A stretch of DNA of 64,000 nucleotides from Reticulitermes speratus (lineage: Eukaryota; Arthropoda; Insecta; Blattodea; Rhinotermitidae). The position numbers were made by a program, and so were the translations under genes. The DNA lies in NCBI GenBank assembly GCA_021186555.1, contig JAJKFL010000004.1, positions 21,728,406 through 21,792,405 on the forward strand, read 5' to 3'. This document shows positions 32,186 through 43,445 of the stretch, in pieces (the first letter of the stretch is position 1; each line of letters begins with the position of its first letter). The notes beneath the pieces were generated by a model that worked only from the letters and a program-made list of their open reading frames with translations, made no database searches and was not told where the DNA came from.

Positions 32186-32994
32186 GAATTACTACTTTAA
32201 AAATTACAACTACTGTATGTTTGTTATAAGTGTATAATTATTGTGAATTTATCGGTGATCACTGATATGCCGGCGGCAAGGAAAGCTAAAAAATAACCAA
32301 ATAAATAAATAGGCCTGTCAATCATATACTTCAGCAAAGAACATGACTGTCTTACCACATAATGCAATACTTATTTATTTATTTATTTTATGTAAAGCAA
32401 ATTTCACGCAATTCTATTAATAATGATAATAATAACCAGTATTATAAAGGTTCCACTATTCCCTTTTTGTATTCATATCTTATTGGTCTTTCATAAGTCA
32501 TGCCCAAGAGCCTGGATCATGAGCAGGAAAGTGGGAGAAAATGGAGGATGGACGTGAGATTGAAAACGTTTTCAGTTAAAAGAGTCATGCTCCACGGATT
32601 TGATCCCTGAAAATGCGGGGACATTTTTCATGTAACATTTCAATAATTTGGTGCCGCATATGCTAGAAAACGGAACTGAAACCTCTGTCTGTTGGAAAAT
32701 TCGTGGTCCACGGATGTGATCCTCGAAACTGCGGGGAATTGTTAAACAATTTTTCCTAAAAGAAACTGGCCTCGCTAAATTTGGAGAAACGGATAATGGG
32801 GAAATACCTGTATCATATGGCGGAATAAACCTGAGATTTTATTTTCCGCAGATGGGGGACATGTCTCATGAAATAAAAAAATCGGTAAATTCTAATAATA
32901 AATTCGTTCTGTTAGATGAACTGTAAGAAACACATAATGCATAATACGATGAAAGCTACGAAAAGCGGTTCACATTTCTTAGCATTTCAATTGT
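32186..32994. other. Unassigned AT-rich DNA
   Basis: A short TTTA/ATTT run lies at 32370-32391. There is a loose internal repeat: TCCACGGATTTGATCCCTGA near 32592 and TCCACGGATGTGATCCTCGA near 32708, each followed by an (A/T)GCGGGGA box. No gene. Confidence 0.5.
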
Positions 32995-33079
32995 TATACA
33001 TGGCATACACAAAAGAATGGTGCGGTTTTGTTTTATTCACTTTTGATACCGCGCCATTCTTTTGTGTATGCCCTGTATA
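32995..33079. mobile_element. Compact palindrome, 32 bp arms (MITE or hairpin RNA)
   Basis: The arms 32995-33026 and 33048-33079 pair with only two differences and a 21 bp loop. The conserved core is GCATACACAAAAGAATGG. Flanking TA or TAT on each side would fit a TA-target MITE. A transcript would form a miRNA-precursor-like hairpin. Confidence 0.65.
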
Positions 33080-33469
33080 TTAATATATTTCAGAAGTTTT
33101 AAAATGTTAGAGGATTACTGTAGTAACAGAGACGTGAAGACAAAAGCAGACAATGCATCACTTTGCGCCGTGACAATACATATACTGTACCTAGCCTACC
33201 ATAATATACTACAGCATGCTGTAAAACCTCCCACTACTCCAATTTGATTCCTTACCAAAAACAATTCTTTTTCATGTAAACAGCCATAAATTTTACACCC
33301 ACCCAAAGTAGATAGGAAGGTGAAGGAGGTGGAGGTGTGGGGGACAAAAGAGAATAAAGAAAGTAGTTTCCCATTCATTCAAGAAAACTGTCCTGTCTAC
33401 GGCAGGGACGTCGAGCCTGTGGCACGAGTGTCCAAAGTGACATGAAAAACGAATTTTCTTTGAACGAAC

Positions 33470-33611
33470 GCGCATTTCATATGCCTTCATATCGTCATAC
33501 GAAAAGGAAATTCACTGCAAACCAAGACAGGCACTATACGTATACCGTAAAATTGAGGCACGTTCGAGTAACCATTGTTGCCGTGGAAAAGCAAAGTATT
33601 AGATATTGTAA

Positions 33612-33659
<48 letters not shown>

Positions 33660-34070
33660 TCTTGCCTTAGTTATCCGGCATGCCAATTGCATGTTGTCTG
33701 CGCCGTATTATATTGTCATCTGTGGCCTGTCTGGCTCCACCATATTTTTTCACATTATTTCATAAACCTAATGAACACAAAATGTGTGTTTTGATTTTCT
33801 CTACAATTTTGTGTGAAACATCTCTCATTCCAAGAAGAATTCAGCGAGATATTATCAAAAATATACTTAGGTCTTCATGGTAAGTGCCCGTTATTCTTGG
33901 AGGTTTTACTCAAACTTTAATTTTGTCGGCAGATTTTCGAAAAATGCTCAAATATAAAATTTCATGAAAATCCGTCCAGTGTGAGCCGAGTTGTTCCATG
34001 CGGACGGACAGACATGACGAAGTTAATAATGCCTTTTCTTAATTTTGCGGACGCGCCTAAAAATTCTTCA
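33470..34070 (+). repeat. Dispersed repeat family E, long copy
   Basis: It is alignable by eye over some 600 bp with 57.48-58.13 kb. Shared blocks are AACCATTGTTGCCGTGGAAA, GCCGTATTATATTGTCATCT, TTTTGATTTTCTCTACAATT, CAGATTTTCGAAAAATGCTC, AAATCCGTCCAGTGTGAGCC and the end GCGGACGCGCCTAAAAATTC. A GT microsatellite inside this copy (33616-33658) has grown from a short GTGTGTGTC in the other. The frames 33442-33765 and 33680-33883 are read through the repeat. Non-coding. Confidence 0.72.
33616..33658. repeat. (GT)n microsatellite inside repeat E
   Basis: About 21 perfect GT units. The corresponding site in the sister copy (57685-57697) holds only four. Confidence 0.92.
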
Positions 34071-34334
34071 TCCTTTGCCGGTGTGATTTACACCGAACTG
34101 GCTGAACTGTGTTAAGGTTTATATTTATAAACAGAACTGCTGGTAGCGTTGCTGCAGTTCCCAGTTTCTGTTGTTACTGTGCTGCACTATTTACACACGA
34201 AATACTTTATTGTTTATAGATAAATTTTGCTGCAATCTAATTTAGAGACAATATTAATTGTGGCATATAAAGTTTACCTCAAAATGCCTCCAGCCCCAAA
34301 CCTTTCTCACGCTATTCCACAGTCCTACGGAGAA

Positions 34335-34546
34335 GTTATAGGTTGTGCTTATAAATTTCAAGCATTTAAGGCACTCAGTCTCAGCAAGTTACAGGTCGTG
34401 CTTATAAATTTCAAGCATTTAAGGCACTCAGTCTCAGCAAGTTATAGGTCGTGCTTATAAATTTCAAGCATTTAAGGCACTCAGTCTCAAAAAGTTACAG
34501 GTCGTGCTTATAAATTTCAAGCATTTATGGCACTCAGTCTCAGCAA
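34335..34546. repeat. Tandem array, 4 x 53 bp
   Basis: The unit begins GTTATAGGTCGTGCTTATAA, then ATTTCAAGCATTTAAGGCAC and TCAGTCTCAGCAA. Starts are at 34335, 34388, 34441 and 34494, exactly 53 bp apart, with only a few point differences. 53 is not a multiple of three, so the frame at 34227-34460 is accidental. Confidence 0.92.
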
Positions 34547-34974
34547 GTTTCGTCATTCCTGTTCTATGGCCACAGCACCTCCGCTCGACGCAATAAACTA
34601 CTGCCATGTCACATAACTTCCAAGCGAACGCCTGCCATTTTCAGTGATAGTGGCTTTGTAGGGACCGGAGCCAAGTTGCTCGAAGTTTCTTTCACTTGTT
34701 CTGATAAACTCCTGAATTCCTAAACCCCTCCCTTTAACACATCTTTTCCAAGGACTTATTCACCTGCATGTTTTCACTTCAGTGTTTAGATGCTTCGAGA
34801 GTTCTCTGCTTTATTTATTTAAACTTACTGTAAAAATACGGCCTGCGTTACATATCTCTAAATTTATTTCCTAAAAATATTACATCGAATAGCGTGTTTA
34901 TTATTCTCAAAACTAAAATCTTCTGGATGAAAAATATTAGTTACAAATTATAAGGTATTAACAATTTTCTTATA
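34547..34974. other. Unassigned DNA
   Basis: No gene or repeat is recognised. Confidence 0.45.
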
Positions 34975-35205
34975 GCGAGATGGGGTACAAGTCGCAAGGT
35001 CTCGGGTTCAATTCCCAATGGGATCATTGGGATTTTTCATACACTTAATCCTTCCGGCCGCACTATGGCCCTGGAATGAGTACCAGGGATATCTCCTGGA
35101 GGGTAAAGGCGGCCGGTACGTAGGGCTAACAACCTTACCACCTTCATGAGCCTCAACCCCCTGTATCCCCAAAGGCCTGTAATGGATGGCTTTACCTTAC
35201 CGTAC
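34975..35205 (+). mobile_element. tRNA-derived SINE family 4, plus strand
   Basis: The head has AGGTCTCGGGTTCAATTCCC (B-box) and then ATGGGATCATTGGGATTTTTC. The body has TTAATCCTTCCGGCCGCACT ATGGCCCT, GTAAAGGCGGCCGGTACGTA and ends GGATGGCTTTACCTTACC. The minus-strand copy at 41.49-41.79 kb has the same order. Confidence 0.72.
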
Positions 35206-36384
35206 AGAGAGGTCCTGCTCTTGTTAGAGAACATGTTAATCTTCCAGGCTAAGTGGTAAGGATACCTTAAGTAACCTATAACACCGGGCGAATTTCTTCT
35301 TAAAGGGCTGGACGTTACCAATGTAGTCAACAAATTAACGGCCTCTCATGACATCTTCTTCTTTGCTGTGTGACACTTAAGGATCTCACGAAAATGATGT
35401 AGTAGAAATTCGCCTACATCCCGGAGAAACCTGCTGTCTATAACTTCAAGAAGCCTCTACCGGGACTAATACCGAGCCAGATGACTCGACTTCCCATCAT
35501 GACACCCCATTTCTCTAATTAAGTGTAGTTCATTTTCTTATACTTCCTTAGCAAATGAAATGTCAAGTTCAGCTGCCAGCTACTTTCATTCCTAATAAGT
35601 AACATTCTTTGTTAAATCACTGTTAGGTCCGCTATACGGCTGCGATCCTTCGCCCTCAAATTTGCGTTTCCGCGTGAGTTGCTACAAATGTAACACTGAA
35701 CATGTTCCCATTTATTAAGTCGCTGTAAATTGAGGTCATCTAATTTCCATGGCGCTTCATTTTACATCGCACGTACATTACCAACAATATCGTTTACGTC
35801 ATTTCTTTTACACGTAAGAAGTTACATGCTCCACGTTACGTGGCCATCGAACATGTACGTAAATGTCGAATGTGGCCAGGGAAAACGTTTTCTTAAGAAG
35901 CACTGTATTTCGGCAACATGAAGTAATTTTTACATCACTCATATACATTCAAAGAGTAATGGTTTGCAGTTGGATACGTAGAAACGGTTGAGAGAAATTT
36001 AATACAAAATTCAAAGAGACAAGCTTTGTAAGTTCAGTGAAAAGGGACAGCAATAAAGGGAAACACTGCGGTAAATATGAATGGTTTGTTCTCTTCCATG
36101 TTACAGAGTACACTCAGTGTTTGATGGTTGAAAGACAATATAGTTTAAAATTTAGCTCTTTAGCAATGTGCCTTTTCATAGACTCGTTTTGTGTCCGTTC
36201 CAGCAAATCTGGGAACAAAACGGCACGTACATCAAGCTAGCGCTCAGCTCTGCCTGGTGGCGAGGTTTCAGAATGTGCAAAGTGATACCGCCAATCAACA
36301 TATTTTATTAAGCTCGCGGCGGTGCAAACTGATTTTAAACTGCAGCAGCTGTTCGAAAGCTAAAAGGACAATAAACCGCGTCCT
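35206..36384. other. Unassigned DNA
   Basis: No gene or repeat ends are recognised. Confidence 0.45.
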
Positions 36385-36690
36385 TCTGTTGGGATAGCTC
36401 AGTCAGTATAGTGACTAGGCTACGGGCTGGATAATCCGTGGTTCGAATCCCAGGAGGGACAAAGGGGTTTTCTCTTTTCCAAAACGTCCAGACCTGCTCT
36501 GTAGCCCACGCACCTCCTGTTCAATGGATACCGCGGGCTCTATGCGCGGAGATAAAGCAGATGGGGCGTCAGGCTGACCACTTACTTCCATTTAGTTCCG
36601 AGTTTAAAAATAAGTGGACCTCTACCTCCACTCCCTCTATATGTCTTCGTTGCGTGAATAGGGACAAATTTACCTTTCGGCCGCCTGCTT
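36385..36690 (+). mobile_element. tRNA-derived SINE family 1, plus strand, full length
   Basis: TTGGGATAGCTCAGTCAGTA (A-box) is followed by GTGACTAGGCTACGGGCTGG, GTGGTTCGAATCCCAGGAGG (B-box), AAACGTCCAGACCTGCTCTG, TGGATACCGCGGGCTCTATG, GCGGAGATAAAGCAG and CCTCTACCTCCACTCCCTCT. It is about 300 bp with both internal promoter boxes intact, probably a fairly young copy. The frame at 36438-36725 is only a reading of the SINE. Confidence 0.8.
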
Positions 36691-37936
36691 CAATCTACAG
36701 ATCACAAACGTGCAATTATGGTTAGTAATTGGTAAATACAGCATTGTTATTCTACCAGACAAGACGGGTCTTCGTTAATTACGATACGGATTATTTATTG
36801 GTTAAAAATAAGCAGTAACGTGTACTCAGTTAAGAAGGCAGTAACTCGTAAAGTAAGTACGTGTGCGTGCTTTCGTGGCGCTATGTACGTATTATGTCCT
36901 TGTAACGTGAAAGATTCGTACGGTAGTCGTTTTAACTTTCAAACTACATTAGATAGCCGATATGCAGTTACATTTATAACGTAACGTCATGCTAAACTTC
37001 ATTTACTAGCAGCTACTACAGTTATCGCCATAAAATCGAAAAATAATAAGAATTTTAGCATGGCCCACCGTCTTGGAGGAAAAGGGTAAGGCCAAAGAAA
37101 GGGGGGTGGATGGACAGACACCCGACTGTTGTATTTACAAATGTATACTTAACTTAATTTACCCTGAGATATAACAGTTTTCTTTCAAACCTTCAGTTAC
37201 TTGAGTTCCGGGTTCAAATTATTCATTTCTAGAGAGCTGATATCATGTTGTGCCAAATGTATGGAACAAATATAGCGCTACGACATTAATACATCCCAAG
37301 GAGACCTCATGCAAAATCTAGGTACACTGATTCTAGAAGACATCTAGGAATATCGCAAGAAACGAGAGATAAATGCCACAGAAGTAACAAGGAATAGTTC
37401 TGTTAGACTTAAACAATTTACTGGCGGAAAAACTGTTCTTCAATATACCTCTTCAATCCAATTTCAAGAAGAACTGTTTACCCCACTTTTACTAACAACT
37501 GTTCTCAATTGTACGCTCGTTACTGTTCTTAATTAGTGGAAAAATTTTGTCAGGATAACTACTTTATTGTACCTGATTGGCAAGGTTGATATTTTACCAT
37601 GCACATTTTTTATCACGCATCAGAAGCAAAACCTTGTACCAGAATTTCGACCATCATCCTTACAACGATCTCAATAAACAACCTTAAGGAACACAAATAT
37701 ATGCAGACGTCTGTTACTGTTGACTCCGAGTTTGGGTTTTGCACCGTGTGAGTAAGCACTTGGATGGGTGCCCGCACAGGAAATACATTTCGTTGGATTC
37801 TGGCCTAACTTGTGACCCTAAAGAGGACGTCTGTCACATTCCTTGTTTACTCTTTCTATCCGCGCAGACCTGGGTCTAGCCCCTTCTTTCCCTCTCCTAC
37901 CTATATCACTTAAACAGTCCATCCTTACTCACTTAA
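36691..37936. other. Unassigned DNA
   Basis: No gene or repeat is recognised. Confidence 0.45.
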
Positions 37937-37985
37937 CACTGAAGATGGAAGTACCAAACTGCTCCGAAACGTTGGAAACATATCC
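37937..37985 (+). ncRNA. Hammerhead-like motif, family C
   Basis: CACUGAAGA is followed by U and GGAAGUACCAAACUGCUCC, in which GGA.GUA and its partner UGCUCC pair imperfectly, then GAAACGUUGGAAAC. The core boxes are intact but stem I and stem III cannot be assigned with confidence. A related motif is at 46.66 kb. Confidence 0.4.
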
Positions 37986-39054
37986 CTCTGACACATAGTA
38001 CAATAATCCGAAACCCCTACTTAAAATGAACATTTTGAACAATAAAAAAAATTCACAAAACAAATAAATGATCAGTTCGTACCGCACAGAGAACACAAAG
38101 TGCTTCCATCAGAAAGAGCAGTGCAAGATGGTGTATATGAAAGCATTATCTGTTTTGTTTTTCAGAATTATGCAGAACAATTACGTAAATTATGTGGAAA
38201 AAACTCAGAGTTTTCTGTGTTAAACCTGGCCATACATACACTACCCACTCGGCTTTAAAGGGTTGAAGGAAGAATCTCCTTCAAAGTTCAGCATCAAGTA
38301 AACGACTTTTCCTCTGTTGCCATTAAGAAAGTCGTCTTTAACCACATAAAGCAGAAATTGTGACAAAAACAGTAGAAGAAAAACGTGGCGCAAAAGGGCT
38401 AGTGCTGAAAGGTCTAGTTTGTAATCTTACGTGGGGATTAGGAGCTGGAATTTTAACGTGACAAGAGTGACAAGTGCCAGGATATGGAATGGTATCAAGC
38501 GTTTAGGCGTGACAAGAGAGAAAGTCATGCTGGTTGTCTATTTTACAAGACCTTACAGGTCACTTAAAGGGTGGACCAAAAACCTTGTCACTAAGTAGCA
38601 TTGTTTCGCAGTTGTCATTTTCCAATCCCGAAATTTCGGTTACTAAATCTCATCCTGGAGGCAAAAATCAGGCTGGCCTCAGGCCTTGCGAAATGTCTCT
38701 ATAGGCTGTGGGATGTATTCAGCCAAAAACGGGATAATAAAATGCAATGTCCACAACATGGAACTGATCTCAGAGAAATAAAAAGTTCTTATACATATAT
38801 AACAACATATTAAAGTACGTATAATTAACCCAGAGATAACAAAATAATGCATTAATCCGTGCCATAAAAATGCCAATGATTGAATCCAAGTACCACCCTG
38901 TAAAACAACACTCGGCATTTGTTTATCATACAAAGATTCACAGAACAATATACGGATAATGATTACAAAATTTTAATACTCACGTAATTTTTATTCAATA
39001 GTTATTATTAGACATGAATATCACCAGCTATTATTTATAATAAGAAAGCTTAAA
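37986..39054. other. Unassigned DNA
   Basis: No gene or repeat is recognised. Confidence 0.45.
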
Positions 39055-39375
39055 CCCAGGATAGGAAAACGTCTGCTTACTTTGTCATTACAAAAAATGT
39101 ATGCGAAGCTTATGGGGAAAGATCGAAACACAGACGTGGTTTTGGTAAGGAAACTGAAGAAAATAAACCACTTGGAATGCCTAGACGTAGAAGGAAGGCT
39201 AATATTAAAATGGACCTCAATGAAGTAGGATAGAAGCGTTTGTATTGGATTCATTTAGCTCAGTGTCGGAACACGTGGTAGGCTCTTGTGAACACGGTAA
39301 TGAACGTTCTGGTGCCATAAAATACCGGTAATGTCCTGACTACCTGAGGAACTACTAGCTTATCAACAAGGATCA
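39055..39375 (+). pseudogene. Non-LTR retrotransposon ORF tail, clear copy
   Basis: The plus strand reads TEENKPLGMPRRRRKANIKM DLNEVG, stop, then KRLYWIHLAQCRNTW, stop, ALVNTVMNVLVP, and the usual post-ORF reading NTGNVLTT.GTTSL. The order is GKPEGKRPLGRP, RRRWEDNIKMDL, DWIDLAQDRDRWRALVNAVM NLRVP. Stops replace tryptophan and arginine codons. It is 5'-truncated, with no reverse-transcriptase core. This copy preserves the longest match to the family's 3' untranslated start. Confidence 0.78.
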
Positions 39376-39959
39376 TCCTCCATGGCGTTAGTTAGTGAGT
39401 TATTACAAAAGTGTGCATCATAAAGAGATATAAAAGCACTGGCTTGATTACATCTGCAATGTGATGTGCGGAACATGCAGCACGTATGGGGAAATGAGGA
39501 ATGAATACAACCGCCTTGGTCAGAAAACGTGGGAAGATGAGAACACTCAGGAGGTGGAGGCTTCCTCCGTAGACAGGAGAGTGTTATTTTTAAAAAAAAT
39601 TTGCATAAATAGGATATGAGTCAACATCACATCTAGCGGTCTCATAACAGAGCCCAGTGGGGCCAGATCAACTAAAAAAATAATTTTTTTTCTCACGCTT
39701 TAAACTCTGCTGCAACATAACAAGACCATAATGGGATAGCCCCTGGATATCACAAGGGTATAGCATGCCTCGTCAGTTTGTCAGACACGTTAAAACTTCA
39801 AGAAACAACAAACCCGCAATATTCGTATCTTACATGGTATACAATAAATAACAATGAACATTATACAAATGGTTCCATATTTACAGGCAACAGCTAAAGG
39901 TTACCCCGTAATGTTCCATGCAGGCACAGACGAGGGGAGTAGAGGTACAGCTCTCCTCT
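39376..39959. other. Unassigned DNA
   Basis: No gene or repeat is recognised. Short A or T homopolymers occur near 39590 and 39678. Confidence 0.45.
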
Positions 39960-40170
39960 TTTTTTAACCTCGGCACCAGAAGGGGGTAGGTGGTCAAAGC
40001 CAAGTCCCGGCTGCTTTAGTCCCGACAAAGAGCAGCGGTACCCATCGTTCAGGAGGCTGGGTGGGCCTCTGGGTCGGTCTGGACTGCAGCGGGAAGATCT
40101 CCCCCGAGGTTCGAATCCCAGACCGTCCAGTCCCTAACGAGGAGCTATATCAACTACGCTATCCTACATT
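39960..40170 (-). mobile_element. tRNA-derived SINE family 1, minus strand
   Basis: The minus strand begins GGATAGCGTAGTTGATATAG (A-box region), then GGGATTCGAACCTCGGGGGA (B-box), GCAGTCCAGACCGACCCAGA, GAACGATGGGTACCGCTGCT, GGGACTAAAGCAGCCGGGAC and GACCACCTACCCCCTTCTGG. The left edge has a run of A on the minus strand (TTTTTTT at 39959). Confidence 0.72.
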
Positions 40171-40419
40171 TAGAGCATAGACCATTGGCATCGTACTTCG
40201 GTATCAACAGCCATATAGTAATTTTAATCGATTATACAGAACAGTTTTCTTCGATTCCCTTGCTTTTCCTATATTTAGTTCCATATACAACTTGCTCTCA
40301 AATAACAACAATACGCTAACAAGAGACACTTATAAAAACTTTGCTATATCACTGATTATAGGCTGTAGTCACAAGATTCCAATACTTGAATCACCCGTAA
40401 CACCAAATGTTGCATTTAA

Positions 40420-40600
40420 ATGGCTCGTACTCCTGCTTCGTATTCGAGAAGTCGAGGGTTGGTATCTTCTCGGCCCGAATACAAACTCTCCTGACCTACA
40501 GTTTCCATTAATTCCACCAATCAAATTGGGGATAATTACCGTGAAACAGGCCACGGTACCTTCCTTTCATATTATTTATGACCTATAATATACATTAATC
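40420..40600 (+). mobile_element. tRNA-derived SINE family 5, plus strand
   Basis: It starts ATGGCTCGTACTCCTGCTTC, then GAAGTCGAGGGTTGGTATCT (B-box degraded), CCTGACCTACAGTTTCCATT, ATTACCGTGAAACAGGCCAC and GGTACCTTCCTTTCAT. This resembles an arthropod SINE type whose body contains GATAGTACCT..ATAGGCCACGGCCGCTTCCTT. Only one copy is in the window. Confidence 0.55.
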
Positions 40601-40627
40601 GTACAGTTTAACTGTATATAAGATCTG

Positions 40628-40700
40628 CTCTCTTCTGGGATATTACGCGGCTTCGTGCGCAGATCTCAACATCGCGGTGGAAACCTGAAATCAAGGTAAC
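40628..40700 (+). mobile_element. Fragment of repeat family B
   Basis: TCTTCTGGGATATTACGCGG, then GTGCGCAGATCTCAACATCG and CGGTGGAAACCTGAAATC. It corresponds to the outer part of the right arm at 50.5 kb (CCGCTGCGTAAAATCCCAAA ... GCGCAGATCTGTAGCAGGAA) and, in reverse, to 22.39 kb. Confidence 0.5.
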
Positions 40701-40968
40701 TGTCTATAGTCTATAGTCTATAGAGTTGGAACAGCATTGCTAAATGATAAAAAATTCAAACAACCAACAGCAGAAAAAATCGGGTTCATCGTATACTTCT
40801 TACTGCACAAGGGTGAACTATTATGGAAATTTGAGGACACGTTTTTCTACGAGCACTTCGGTCTTCGCCTGTCAGCGTCATTCCGCTAATGCTCCGTACT
40901 CATATTTCATTCTTATACCACCGACGGTAAATAACCTTAGCGACTGACAGCGTCGCTAATTAATACGC

Positions 40969-40993
40969 TTCTCTCTCTCTCTCTCTCTCTCTC
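40969..40993. repeat. (CT)n microsatellite
   Basis: A CT dinucleotide run of about twelve units. Confidence 0.92.
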
Positions 40994-41199
40994 GCCCTTA
41001 CGCTTATCGTCGTGTTGACAAGCAGCCGCCTCTTCGCTTACAGACCACAGTCTCTCACTCAACTTCTTTAGTATTCATTTTGATATCATGCTCACTCTCT
41101 TCTCGAGTGCAATGCCACATAATGCTGTAGATGCCTGTCGGCATTTCGGAAGAACCTGTTGTCTTATTCTTCACAGCAGGGGAGTGGGAGGCGAACGTA

Positions 41200-41465
41200 G
41201 CCTCAATATTCACCACAGCGGAAACCTCATATCCCATTTTAATATCATCCTCTCTTCTAATCCCAAGACTCCAAAGTGATTTCTTAGTTTCAGGTTTGTA
41301 TGAGTAGAATAACAATGTTTATATTTTTATCACCCCTCAAATACGTGCTACGTGTTCCACTCATCTCATCTCCTTCGTTTTATACTTCTAATAACTTTTG
41401 ATGAAGAGTAAAAATTATGATCTGTTATTGAATACTCACTTTGAAATTACGGATAGGCCTGTGTA
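41200..41465 (-). pseudogene. Non-LTR retrotransposon ORF tail
   Basis: The minus strand gives KRRR-like MR.VEHVARI followed downstream by YKPETKKSLWSLGIRREDDI KMGYEV. These correspond to SRRMRWAGHVARMG and GKPEGKRPLGRPRRRWEDNI KMDLREVG. Diverged and interrupted by a stop near GVIKI. Confidence 0.6.
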
Positions 41466-41489
41466 TGTAATTGCTTGTGTTAAAGGTAA

Positions 41490-41790
41490 GAGGTAAAGCT
41501 ATCCCATTACTGGCCTGGATAGGCCGTTAGGGCTCCAAAAGGATGAGCCTCCCAAAATTTCCAGATAACTGGCACATGAAGGTGCCAAAGTCAGCCTTAC
41601 GCACCGGCCGCCTTTACCCCACAGGGCCCGTGGTAATCATTTCAGTTAGAGGCTGAGTCGACCCGAGGGCCATAGTGAGGCCGGAAGGATTTAGTCAATG
41701 AAAAATCAAATAACTCCATCGGGAATCTAACCCGCGACCTTCCGGTTTGTAGCGCAGTGCCTCAACCAACTGCGTCACCGCGTACTTGCT
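41490..41790 (-). mobile_element. tRNA-derived SINE family 4, minus strand
   Basis: The minus strand starts ACGCGGTGACGCAGTTGGTT (A-box), then GGTCGCGGGTTAGATTCCCG (B-box), GACTAAATCCTTCCGGCCTC, AAAGGCGGCCGGTGCGTAAG and a 3' end with AAAGCTTTACC-type text. At about 300 bp it is more complete than the copy at 34.98 kb. A GT microsatellite sits against its 5' edge. Confidence 0.75.
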
Positions 41791-41817
41791 TGTGTGTGTG
41801 TGTGTGTGTGTGTGTGT
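41790..41817. repeat. (GT)n microsatellite
   Basis: About thirteen GT units beside the SINE. Confidence 0.92.
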
Positions 41818-42944
41818 TAAATTTACTCATTGTAATTAAGTTTTGCAATTGCATTGCTTGTTTCGCATTGCTGATGCTCCTTGAAGACCTTCACGCATTC
41901 ACCTCAGTCACAGTACCATAAACCAGTTTCTGGGAGAATGGCAACAAAGCAAAGTTTAGTCATATAATCTTGTCTACGTCACGTGGGTACTACCTCTTTT
42001 TGTGACGCAGAACAGATTATCATTAGGCAAATTAAAGAACTGCTTATTTCTATGCGTAAAAAATGCACGTAATTTATTACTCTACAGGCGAAGTAAATAT
42101 CACTTATCGCGTTCCATACGCGCTAATGTACGTGCCATAAATAACAGTGCTGGTAAGGCACAGGCCTACTAACCACACCTGAAGCTAGGCAAAGTTACAG
42201 ACACATGAAACATTACTCAAGCATTTAATTATGACTTTCAATCCTACGTTTCAGCTTATTAGACGAGGCAGCATTTCAAAAAAAAAAAAATTAAAATTCA
42301 TGTCTTTGCGTTCCAGCTACTTTCAGATAAATCTGTCGCCAGCTGGTCCTCTATTTGTTACTGTAGTCATAGCTCATGTTACAACGTGCACCACATCTCT
42401 TTACGAGTCCTGTATGAATCACGAAATTGGTACGTGGAGAAGCTAGTTTCATAACAGTAAGTACCGCATTGTGACTCCAAACCCTCAAAGTTTCAGTGAT
42501 TTTTAAGTAAACCCCTGCAATTCGCAAAGTGAAGACCATGGCTCCGCTCTTTTCACCATTTAATACAATCAGTGAAAATTGTGGTGTCATTTGCAAATAC
42601 ACATTAAATTTCTCATTATAATGAAAACAAATATTGAAAAGCCTTAATTTGTGAAGTTAAAGTGTGTTGTAGTATGACATAATAATGTTACGGTCTTAAA
42701 GGGCGCGATGCAGTTTACTTTGGCACATAAGTAAGAAAGAAAACACTGCTTCTTTCATCTGCAGTTTAAAAGAGACAGGTACCAAACTACTGGGTGGCAA
42801 GACCCAGAAAGCCGCAATCTTGATATCGCCGTGATAAGTACAAAACTCGTTGACTTCAGTTGTGTCTTTATGTCAATACACCCTCATCTTTCTTTAATGT
42901 TTTTTTTAGCTGTTGGTTTCTTGTCAAAGAAACTCAACTAACTC
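41818..42944. other. Unassigned DNA
   Basis: No gene or repeat is recognised. There is an A run at 42280-42291. Confidence 0.45.
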
Positions 42945-43445
42945 CATGGTGCCGAGACTTCTTCAGACGCCACTAGGTCCTCAGGTAATAAAGAAATTCC
43001 CCACATTTCATGAAACCTCACGATTCATTACCGTATTCACAACTGCCCGCCACTGAATAAAGGCCAGGCCATTCCATCCTACTTCTTGAAGATACACTTC
43101 TATAATTCCCTATCTACGTCTACGATTTTCCTTCACGTTTTTACACCAAAATCCTGTATGTATTTCTCTTGTCACCCTCCTCCTGCATGTCGCATGCCCT
43201 TCCAGTCTCATCGTCCTTGATTTGATTATCCTAATAGTATCTGGTGAGGAGTAAAACCCACAGGCTCTTCAATATGCTATTTTCTCCGTCCTCTTGTTTT
43301 TTTCTCCCTCGTAGGGCCAAATAGCTTCATCAGCACCTTCTCTCGGACATCCTCAGACTATGCTCGCCCCTCAACCAAGTTTCACACCCATATAAACATA
43401 GGTGCAAAATTATAGTCCTGTAAAATTTATCTTTATGTTTTAGAT
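42945..43445 (-). pseudogene. Non-LTR retrotransposon ORF tail, longest copy
   Basis: Several minus-strand pieces follow the family order. First comes a segment equivalent to YGCETWSLTLREEHRLRVFE (here FIWV.NLVEGRA.SEDVREK). Then come VLMKLFGPTREK, YSSPDTIRIIKSRTMRLEGH AT, REIHTGFWCKNVKENRRR, IIEVYLQEVGWNGLAF, QWRAVVNTVMNREVS, and NVGNFFIT.GPSGV. It extends about 60 codons further upstream than the other copies, into the end of the reverse-transcriptase thumb-side region. Frameshifts and stops throughout make it a dead copy. Confidence 0.75.

Noticed and set aside
34227..34460. Repeat-containing protein over the 53 bp array
   Set aside because: The period is not a multiple of three, so the frame is lost after a few units.
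42955..42995. CTTCTTCAGACGCC...CCTCAGG as a ribozyme-like box
   Set aside because: It lies in the 3' untranslated part of the LINE tail, and the same text is at 12.24 kb without GAAA.
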